Shown here: positions 57,601 to 64,000 of the stretch, piece by piece
Layout of the letters: each line of letters begins with the position of its first letter
How positions within the stretch are numbered: position 1 is the stretch's first letter
NCBI RefSeq assembly: GCF_009496535.1
Contig: NZ_WIDL01000012.1
Location: 60,813 to 124,812, forward strand
Origin: Stenotrophomonas sp. MYb238
GTDB lineage: Bacteria > Pseudomonadota > Gammaproteobacteria > Xanthomonadales > Xanthomonadaceae
DNA: 64,000 nt
Direction of reading: 5' to 3'
Position numbers and translations under genes: made by a program
The notes under the pieces: generated by a model
The model's input: the letters and a program-made list of their open reading frames with translations, nothing else
Database searches by the model: none
Told to the model about the DNA's origin: nothing

Positions 57601-58812
57601 ATGTCAGGAAGCCACAGCCCCTCCCCCTTCGACATCGCCCGCCGCGACGGCGCCGCCGGCCCGCTCAGCGGCGTGCGCGTGCTCGACCTGAGCGCCTACA
57701 TCGCCGGCCCCTACGGCTGCACGCTGCTGGCCGACCAGGGCGCGGAAGTGATCAAGGTGGAGCCGCCGGCCGGCGACAACCTGCGCAAGTATCCCTCCAC
57801 GCTGGAAGCGGAAAGCCGCGCCTTCCTCGGCGTCAACCGCTCCAAGCGCGGCGTGGTGCTGGACCTGAAGCAGCCCGACCAGCGCGCCGTGCTGATGCGG
57901 CTGGTGCGCGAGGCCGACGTGCTGGTGCACAACTTCCGCCCCGGCGTGCCGGCGCGGCTGGGCATCGACTTCGACAGCCTGCAGCGGCTCAACCCGCGGC
58001 TGGTGTACTGCGCGGTCACCGGCTACGGCGAGACCGGCCCGTTGCGCGACAAGGCCGGCTACGACCAGGTGCTGCAGACCATGACCGGCATGTGCGCGAT
58101 GCAGGGCAAGCCCGGCGGCGCGCCGGAGATCCTCTACGGCTCGGTGGTGGACTACTACGCCGCCGCGCTGGTGGCCGCGGGCGTGTCCTCGGCGCTGTAC
58201 GAGCGCGAGCGCAGCGGCGAGGGCCAGTACGTGGGCGTGTCGCTGCTGCGCAGCGCGCTGACCATGCAGTCCGCGCGCATGATCTGGGCCGAGGGCGAGC
58301 CGGAAGCGGTCGGCCGCGACATGCGCTCGGGCGGCGTCACCGGCATCCACCCGACCGCCGACGGCTGGCTCTACATCTCGGCCAACACGCCGCATTTCTG
58401 GCAGGCGCTATGCGAGAAGACCGGCCTGCCGGAACTGGCCAGCGATCCGCGCTACGACACCGTGCGCAAGCGCGCCGCGCATTCGGACGAACTGCTGGCG
58501 CGGCTGCACGCCGCGCTGGCCGCGCGCAGCGCGCTGGAGTGGGAGGCGCTGTTCGGCGAGGAGGTGCCGTGCGCGGCCGCGCGCAAGGTCGAGGACATGT
58601 TCGAGCATCCGCAGGTGCAGGCCGGCGACATGATCGCCTCGCTGCCGCATCCGGTGCTGGGCAGCTACCGCGGCATCAGCCGCCCCATCGTGTTCGGCCG
58701 CACGCCCGGCCCGCAGCCGTTCGCCGCGCCGGTGTTCGACCAGGACACCGCCCACGTCGTCGCCAGCGTGGCGGACGACGAGGACGCATCCGGAACCGGG
58801 AGCGCGCCGTGA
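57601..58812 (+). CDS. CaiB/BaiF family (type III) CoA transferase
   Basis: 403 residues. It transfers CoA from one acyl-CoA to another acid. Blocks seen are [51 protein letters not shown], the catalytic region [12 protein letters not shown] (Asp carries the acyl intermediate in this family) and [21 protein letters not shown] at 57601 is chosen; a GTG at 57592 is closer to AAGGAA and equally possible. It is likely to activate the acid that the CitE-like lyase then cleaves. The 114-bp upstream gap could hold an internal promoter. Confidence 0.88.
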   Translation: MSGSHSPSPFDIARRDGAAGPLSGVRVLDLSAYIAGPYGCTLLADQGAEVIKVEPPAGDNLRKYPSTLEAESRAFLGVNRSKRGVVLDLKQPDQRAVLMRLVREADVLVHNFRPGVPARLGIDFDSLQRLNPRLVYCAVTGYGETGPLRDKAGYDQVLQTMTGMCAMQGKPGGAPEILYGSVVDYYAAALVAAGVSSALYERERSGEGQYVGVSLLRSALTMQSARMIWAEGEPEAVGRDMRSGGVTGIHPTADGWLYISANTPHFWQALCEKTGLPELASDPRYDTVRKRAAHSDELLARLHAALAARSALEWEALFGEEVPCAAARKVEDMFEHPQVQAGDMIASLPHPVLGSYRGISRPIVFGRTPGPQPFAAPVFDQDTAHVVASVADDEDASGTGSAP

Positions 58813-59765
58813 ACCCGTCGAAACTCGCACAGCTGCGCGGACTGTCGGTGGTCGTCGCCGATACCGGCGATTACGACGCCATCAAGCGCCTGCGTCCGGT
58901 CGACTGCACCACCAACCCGACGCTGGTGAAGAAGGCCCTCGACCTGCCGGTCTACGCCGGGCTGATCGAGCGCGAGCTGGAATGGGGCCGTGCCCAGGCC
59001 GGCGAGCGCGATGAAGTCGCCAAGGCCGTGGTCGACCGCCTGACCATCGGCGTGGGCACCATGCTGGCCGAACTGGTGCCGGGCCGTGTCTCCACCGAGG
59101 TCGATGCCGACCAGGCCCACGACACCGCAGCCACCATCGCCAAGGCGCGCCAGTTCATCGCCATGTACGAAGCGGCCGGCGTGCCGCGCGGCAAGGTGCT
59201 GATCAAGATCGCCGCCACCTGGGCCGGCGTGGAAGCCACGCGCGTGCTGCAGGCCGAGGGCATCGACTGCAACCTGACCCTGATCTTCAACCCGACCCAG
59301 GCGTTGGCCTGCTCGGAAGCCGGCGCGTTCCTGATCTCGCCGTTCGTTGGGCGCATCCTCGACTGGTACGTCGCCAACGGGCAGGCGCCGGCCAGCATCG
59401 ACGAGGACCCGGGCGTGAAGTTCGTGCGCGGCGTGTACGCCGAGTTCAAGCGCCGTGGCTCGCAGACGGTAGTGATGGGCGCCTCGTTCCGTTCGACCGC
59501 GCAGATCGAGGCGCTGGCCGGCTGCGACCGCCTGACCATCTCGCCGGACCTGCTGGAGAAGCTCGACGCCGACCTGGGCGAGCTGCCGCGCAAGCTCTCG
59601 CCACAGCCGGCCGAAGCGGTCGACGCCGCTGCGATCGATGAAGCGAAGTTCGACGCGGACATGGCCGCCGACCCGATGGCGACGGAGAAGCTGGCCAGCG
59701 GCATCGATGCCTTCGCCCAGGACCTGCACTCCCTGCGGCAGCGCATCGCCGCCCGACTCGCCTGA
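58809..59765 (+). CDS. tal: transaldolase
   Basis: 318-residue TalA/B-type enzyme of the pentose phosphate pathway. The Schiff-base lysine is Lys133 in [10 protein letters not shown]. Other motifs are [37 protein letters not shown] and [18 protein letters not shown] start overlaps the CoA transferase stop as GTGA, so it is coupled to the catabolic operon. This placement suggests a dedicated copy for handling pentose or heptose phosphates. Confidence 0.94.
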   Translation: MNPSKLAQLRGLSVVVADTGDYDAIKRLRPVDCTTNPTLVKKALDLPVYAGLIERELEWGRAQAGERDEVAKAVVDRLTIGVGTMLAELVPGRVSTEVDADQAHDTAATIAKARQFIAMYEAAGVPRGKVLIKIAATWAGVEATRVLQAEGIDCNLTLIFNPTQALACSEAGAFLISPFVGRILDWYVANGQAPASIDEDPGVKFVRGVYAEFKRRGSQTVVMGASFRSTAQIEALAGCDRLTISPDLLEKLDADLGELPRKLSPQPAEAVDAAAIDEAKFDADMAADPMATEKLASGIDAFAQDLHSLRQRIAARLA

Positions 59766-59773
59766 GGCCCGCC

Positions 59774-60610
59774 ATGACCCCGCCGCGCACCCCGCTTCCG
59801 CTCCTGTTCGCCGCCGGCCTGTGCCTTCTGGCCGGCGCCTGCGCCGCGCCGGCCGCGCGCCAGGCGGTTCCCGAGATCCGCCCGGGCGTGGCCCGCGGCT
59901 ATCTGCAGACGGAGCAGCTGCCGGACAGCATCGCCCTGCTGCCGCCGCCGCCTGCACCGGGCTCGGCCGCGTTCGCGCTGGACGAGCAGGTCAACCAGGC
60001 GCGCACGCTGCGCGGCACGCCGCGCTGGGAGCAGGCCATTGCCGACGCCAACCTGCAGTTCCCCGAAGCCGCGTCGATCTTCGCCTGCGCCATCGGCACC
60101 CGCATCGACGAAGCCGGCATGCCGCGCCTGTACGGCCTGCTGCGCCGCACCCGCACCGACGCGGCGGTGGTCAGCGATGCCGCCAAGCACCGCTACAACC
60201 GCACGCGGCCGTTCGTGGCCAACGGCGAGCCCACCTGCACGCCGGACAAGGAAGCCGGGCTGGCGGAGAACGGCTCGTATCCGTCCGGCCATACCTCCAT
60301 CGGCTGGGCCTGGGCGCTGATCCTGGCCGAGCTGGCACCGGACCGCAGCGACGCCATCCTCGCCCGCGGCCGCAGCTATGGCGAAAGCCGGCTGGTGTGC
60401 AACGTGCACTGGCACAGCGACGTGCTGTCCGGGCGCTTCATGGGCTCGGCGGTGGTCGCACGCCTGCATGCCGACCCGCAGTTCCGCCGCGACATGGATG
60501 CCGCCCGCGCCGAACTGGCCGCGGCGCGCGCGCGCGCCGGCACGGCGCCGGCCGGCTGCGACGCCGCCGCCGCGGCGCTGGCGCAGCCGCTGCCGGCCGC
60601 GGCCTACTGA
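59774..60610 (+). CDS. phoN: class A acid phosphatase (PhoN/PAP2 family)
   Basis: 278-residue exported phosphatase. Signal MTPPRTPLPLLFAAGLCLLAGA is followed by a Cys, possibly a lipoprotein anchor. The three PAP2 motifs are complete: KHRYNRTRP (KX6RP), GSYPSGHT (PSGH) and SRLVCNVHWHSD (SRX5HX3D). It hydrolyses phosphomonoesters non-specifically. It starts 8 bp after transaldolase and is last before the terminator at 60661, so it belongs to the same transcription unit. Confidence 0.92.
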   Translation: MTPPRTPLPLLFAAGLCLLAGACAAPAARQAVPEIRPGVARGYLQTEQLPDSIALLPPPPAPGSAAFALDEQVNQARTLRGTPRWEQAIADANLQFPEAASIFACAIGTRIDEAGMPRLYGLLRRTRTDAAVVSDAAKHRYNRTRPFVANGEPTCTPDKEAGLAENGSYPSGHTSIGWAWALILAELAPDRSDAILARGRSYGESRLVCNVHWHSDVLSGRFMGSAVVARLHADPQFRRDMDAARAELAAARARAGTAPAGCDAAAAALAQPLPAAAY

Positions 60611-60660
60611 TCGCCGCAGTTACGCTACCGGTCGCTCTCTCCCCTCCTCCGGTATCGCTG

Positions 60661-60691
60661 CGACCGGGCCGCCATGGCCCGGTCGTTTTTT
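60661..60691 (+). terminator. strong Rho-independent terminator ending the catabolic operon
   Basis: Stem CGACCGGGCC / GGCCCGGTCG with a GCCAT loop is followed directly by TTTTTT. It lies 50 bp after the phosphatase stop. The 328-bp gap 60611-60938 holds this, a perfect palindrome and the receptor leader. Confidence 0.93.
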
Positions 60692-60735
60692 CCGTTTCGC
60701 CGGCCTGGAAACCGGGCTGGAATCGCATCCCACGC

Positions 60736-60761
60736 GCATGTCCGCCGGCCGGCGGACATGC
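60736..60761. promoter_or_regulatory. 26-bp perfect palindrome upstream of the third receptor
   Basis: The sequence is perfectly self-complementary: left half GCATGTCCGCCGG, right half its exact reverse complement, no spacer. It ends 177 bp before the receptor start. With no loop and no T run it is not a terminator; an operator for a dimeric regulator is possible. Confidence 0.55.
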
Positions 60762-60938
60762 ATGGCGGGACTCCGCTCCACCGTGGAAGGCCCGCCTGGC
60801 CGTTGTGCGGAGTTCCGCATCGGTCCTCCGCGTTTCGTGCTATCGGCAGGCACCCCGCCCTCAAGACCATGACAGAGGCGCCATTGCGTCCTTTGCCGCC
60901 GCAGCGCGTGCGCGGCCGACACACTTCGGGGAGGGGAT

Positions 60939-63725
60939 ATGAGGGTTTCACGGAAACGCAGCATCATCGCCAGCGCCATCGCCGCCGCGCTGCTGCCATC
61001 GCTGGCGATGGCGCAGGAAACGGCGACCGCCGACACCGCCAGGTCGCTGGACAAGGTGGAAGTCACCGGCTCGCGCATCAAGCGCACGGAGATCGAGGGC
61101 ATCGACCCGGTGCTGGTGGTCACCGCCCAGGACCTGGAACACCAGGGCTTCGCCAACGTCTACGACGCGCTGTCGAACCTGTCGGTCAACACCGGCATCT
61201 TCGTCGGCGAGGAAAGCACCAACAACTTCAACGCCAACGCGCAGGCGCTGAACCTGCGCGGCTTCGGCCCCGGCTACACGCTGGTGCTGCTCAACGGCCG
61301 CCGTGTCCCGGTGCTGCCCAAGCCGTCGGGCGGGGTCGGCGGCAACGTCACCAACCTGGCGATGATTCCCACCTCGGCGGTGGACCGGGTCGAGATCCTG
61401 ACCAGCGGCGCGTCGGCCATCTACGGTTCGGACGCGGTCGCCGGCGTGGTCAACGTCATCCTCAAGGACCGGATCGACGGCACCACCGTGTCCTGGCGCC
61501 ACGGCGACACCGTGCATGGCGGCGGCCGCTCCGAGCGCGCCACGCTGACCACCGGCTTCGAGTCCGGCGACACCCGCGTCAGCGCCGGGCTGGAATGGGA
61601 CAAGCGCTGGCCGATCCGCGGCGACCAGCGCAGCTGGTTCGCCTCGCCCGACCGCTCGCCCGACCCCGAGTACCGCGAACCGACCCAGGTGATGTCGTTC
61701 TGGGACCGCACCACCGGCTGGGACCTGCTGGACATCGGCAACCGCTGCGGCACGCTCGGCTACGACGCCGTGCGCCCGGGCTGGGCCGGCGAAGGCAGCG
61801 AGCAGTACTGCGGCGACAACGATTTCGACAGCTACACCGTGCGCAACGGCCGCAAGCGCCTGTTCGGCTTCCTCAACCTCAGCCACCAACTCGGCGACCA
61901 CGAGCTGTACGCCACCGCGCTGTCCACCCGCTCGCGCGCCGACGCCGGCCTGTACCGCTACGGCTTCGCGGTGGACTACGAAGTGGTCCAGGACATGCAG
62001 GCGCCGGTGCCCGAGGCGACGGCGTGGCGGCACATCTACCGCACCTTCCGCAATTCCGAGTTCACCGGCAGCAACCAGTCGTTCAAGGAAGACAACGACG
62101 TGGTGATCGCCGGCATCCGCGGCACCGTGGGTTCGCTGGACTACAGCCTGAACTACAACTACGGGCGGTACCGCTACCGCGACAGCGTGGACCGCTTCAA
62201 CGACCAGGCCATGCTCTCGCTGCTGTTCGGGCAGCAGGGCCGCGACTGGACGTTCCCATGGGCCGGCAGCCGCTGGGTGCGGGTCGGCCGGGACCGGCTC
62301 GACGGCAACCTGCTGCCCGATGGTGACCTGGATTTCTTCGGCGCGCTCACCCCGGACCAGTTCCGCGAGGCGATGTACACCTCGGTCGGCGACGGCCGCT
62401 CCACCTCGCAGGCCTTCACCGCCGACCTGTCCGGCGCACTGTTCGAGCTGCCGGCCGGGCCGCTGGCCTTCGCCGCGGTGGCCGAGGCCAACCGCGACAG
62501 CTACCGCTTCATCACCGACCAGCCCACCGTGGACGGCGAGATCTACGGCTGGAGCGGCATCCGCGGCCAGGGCAAGCGCAACCACTACGCGCTGGGCACC
62601 GAGTTCTCGGTGCCGCTGCTGGCCGCCGGCTCCGGCTTCGGCCAGTGGGACGCCAAGCTGGCCGCGCGCTACGACTACTACGACGATGCCTCCGACGTCG
62701 GCGGCGCCTTCACCTGGCAGGCCGGCCTGAGCTGGCGGCCGTCGGACTGGCTGCTGCTGCGCGCCTCGCATGCCACCTCGTTCCGCGCCCCGGACATGCA
62801 CGTGATGTTCGCCGAGCGCAGTTCGTCCTACACCAGCGCCGTGGATTACCTGGCCTGCGTGGAAGGCGAAGGCCTGGCGCGCGGCGCGAGCTGGCAGGGC
62901 TGCGGCGAGGAATACGGCACCGGGTCGATCCGCCAGTACTCCGAGGGCGACCCGGCGCTGCGCGAGGAAAAGGGGTCCAGCGACACCATCGGCCTGGTCG
63001 CCCAGCTCGGCGCCAACCACTCCTTCAGCCTGGACTGGTACAGCGTCGAGCTGAACGACCAGGTCGGCGTCATCGGCGCCGACGCGGTGCTGCGCTACGC
63101 CGCCGAATGCACGCTGGGCTACGACACGCAGGGCCTGGACGTGGACGCCGGTTCGCCCAAGTGCCAGGCCATGCAGGCGCGGGTGGAGCGCGGCGGCCGC
63201 AACGACAGCGTGCTGTCGGTCATCACCAGCCCGTTCAACACCGGCATGTACCGCCAGGACGGCGTGGACATGACCTGGAACTCGAGCCTGCCGACCGACC
63301 ACTGGGGCCGCTTCTCCGCGCGCATCGGCTACACCCACATCCTCAAGACGCTCAGCCGCTACCTGCCCGAGGACGAGGTCGAGAACATCCGCGACCGGCA
63401 GTGGAACAACGAATTCCGCACCCGCTCCAACATGACCCTGGGCTGGGACTACAAGCGCGTTTCCAGCTACGTGCACGTCAACCGGCTCGGCTCCTCGCCG
63501 GTACGCTGGGCCAACGGGTACGAGCGCTTCAAGCCGTGGACCACGCTGAACCTGTCGCTGGGCTACCGCGCCACCGACGCGCTCTCCTTCAACCTGGCCG
63601 TGGTCAACGTGCTGGACAAGAAGCCTTACCGCCATGCCTCGGAGAAGTGGTGGCCGTACGCGGACATCAGCAAGTACAACCCGGCCGGCGCCGAGTATTT
63701 CGTCACGGTCGAATACCGGCTCTGA
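60939..63725 (+). CDS. TonB-dependent receptor, large oar/carbohydrate-type
   Basis: 928-residue outer-membrane transporter, not closely related to the tandem pair. Signal peptide ends LPSLAMAQ near residue 26. A TonB-box-like LDKVEVTGSRIKR precedes the plug with LNLRGFGPGYTLVLLNGRRV and SGASAIYGSDAVAGVVNVI. The long barrel ends AEYFVTVEYRL without a terminal aromatic residue. This type in Xanthomonadaceae often imports carbohydrates or peptides. GGGGAGGGG precedes the start. A terminator follows at 63754. Confidence 0.93.
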   Translation: MRVSRKRSIIASAIAAALLPSLAMAQETATADTARSLDKVEVTGSRIKRTEIEGIDPVLVVTAQDLEHQGFANVYDALSNLSVNTGIFVGEESTNNFNANAQALNLRGFGPGYTLVLLNGRRVPVLPKPSGGVGGNVTNLAMIPTSAVDRVEILTSGASAIYGSDAVAGVVNVILKDRIDGTTVSWRHGDTVHGGGRSERATLTTGFESGDTRVSAGLEWDKRWPIRGDQRSWFASPDRSPDPEYREPTQVMSFWDRTTGWDLLDIGNRCGTLGYDAVRPGWAGEGSEQYCGDNDFDSYTVRNGRKRLFGFLNLSHQLGDHELYATALSTRSRADAGLYRYGFAVDYEVVQDMQAPVPEATAWRHIYRTFRNSEFTGSNQSFKEDNDVVIAGIRGTVGSLDYSLNYNYGRYRYRDSVDRFNDQAMLSLLFGQQGRDWTFPWAGSRWVRVGRDRLDGNLLPDGDLDFFGALTPDQFREAMYTSVGDGRSTSQAFTADLSGALFELPAGPLAFAAVAEANRDSYRFITDQPTVDGEIYGWSGIRGQGKRNHYALGTEFSVPLLAAGSGFGQWDAKLAARYDYYDDASDVGGAFTWQAGLSWRPSDWLLLRASHATSFRAPDMHVMFAERSSSYTSAVDYLACVEGEGLARGASWQGCGEEYGTGSIRQYSEGDPALREEKGSSDTIGLVAQLGANHSFSLDWYSVELNDQVGVIGADAVLRYAAECTLGYDTQGLDVDAGSPKCQAMQARVERGGRNDSVLSVITSPFNTGMYRQDGVDMTWNSSLPTDHWGRFSARIGYTHILKTLSRYLPEDEVENIRDRQWNNEFRTRSNMTLGWDYKRVSSYVHVNRLGSSPVRWANGYERFKPWTTLNLSLGYRATDALSFNLAVVNVLDKKPYRHASEKWWPYADISKYNPAGAEYFVTVEYRL

Positions 63726-63753
63726 GCAACGCCTTGGGACATCTCCCGGTACA

Positions 63754-63788
63754 ACAGCCACCGTGACAGGGTCACGGTGGCTGTTTTC
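63754..63788 (+). terminator. Rho-independent terminator after the third receptor
   Basis: A 13-bp stem ACAGCCACCGTGA / TCACGGTGGCTGT with loop CAGGG is followed by TTTTCCTTTC, 28 bp after the stop codon. Confidence 0.92.
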
Positions 63789-63881
63789 CTTTCAGGGGGA
63801 TTGCACGGCGGAAGCCGGGATCGAAATCGTGCTTTCCCTGCGGTACCCGCCAGCAGGCGCGTGACGCGGCAACGCGGCTCG

Positions 63882-64000
63882 TTCAACCTGGCCGTGGTCA
63901 ACGTGCTGGACAGGAAGCCTTACCGCCACGCCTCGGAGAAGTGGTGGCCGTACGCGGACATCAGCAAGTACAACCCAGCCGGCGCCGAGTATTTCGTCAC
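63882..64000 (+). pseudogene. partial second copy of the third receptor's 3' end, cut by window edge
   Basis: 119 bp match 63588-63706 at an offset of 294 bp with only three differences: one codon AAG to AGG and two silent changes (CAT/CAC, CCG/CCA). The matching part encodes FNLAVVNVLD, then YRHASEKWWPYADISKYNPA. The upstream junction at about 63881 is abrupt and no start codon or signal precedes it, so this is a fragment rather than a full receptor gene. How far it continues is not visible. Confidence 0.9.

Overview
This is a high-GC chromosomal window from a gamma-proteobacterium of the family Xanthomonadaceae, in the Xanthomonas, Pseudoxanthomonas, Lysobacter and Stenotrophomonas neighbourhood. 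Four things support this: a xanthomonadin-type aryl polyene pigment cluster, a probable homologue of the Xanthomonas small RNA sX13 beside polA, many TonB-dependent receptors, and dispersed GTAG-type palindromic repeats. The gene set hemF, polA, uvrD, rpmB/rpmG, parAB and rsmG is otherwise ordinary core genome. The genus cannot be fixed from this window alone.

Positions 1-9568 hold most of a xanthomonadin/aryl polyene cluster. A tightly overlapping minus-strand operon runs from the acyl carrier protein (6182) to a ketoreductase cut by the left edge. Divergent from it is the chorismatase xanB2. Beyond an 830-bp repeat-filled gap lies the 3-hydroxybenzoate-activating ligase xanA2. A phosphopantetheinyl transferase at 39941-40528 could activate the carrier protein. 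The gap contains an 11-copy hexanucleotide repeat and a 685-bp inverted pair of a structured repeat whose hairpin stems appear to covary between the two arms.

Positions 9781-41708 are mostly housekeeping genes. They include a DPP-IV-type peptidase, a NUDIX gene broken by an amber codon, hemF with a 16-residue insertion, polA with the sRNA candidate downstream, a universal stress protein, uvrD, ribosomal proteins L28 and L33, a CDF transporter followed by a czcCBA-type metal efflux operon, a DUF885 hydrolase, lipid/sugar modification genes, parAB, rsmG and xthA. Ten palindromic elements starting with GTAG lie between these genes. Six of them form two tandem arrays.

Positions 41764-63725 are an accessory catabolic locus. 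First come a CitE-like lyase, a beta-propeller/sodium-symporter fusion, a LysR regulator and two tandem paralogous TonB-dependent receptors. A very compact run follows: serine hydrolase, PfkB kinase, a two-domain protein ending in a cysteine-less FGE-like domain, GH127 beta-L-arabinofuranosidase, CaiB-type CoA transferase, transaldolase and acid phosphatase, closed by a strong terminator. A third receptor comes last. A shared motif of about 25 bp precedes the lyase gene and both tandem receptors, suggesting one regulon. The content fits uptake and breakdown of an acylated, arabinose-like glycoside, with the sugar entering the pentose phosphate pathway and the acid being cleaved as a CoA ester. 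That reading is inference. The window ends inside a second partial copy of the third receptor's 3' end.
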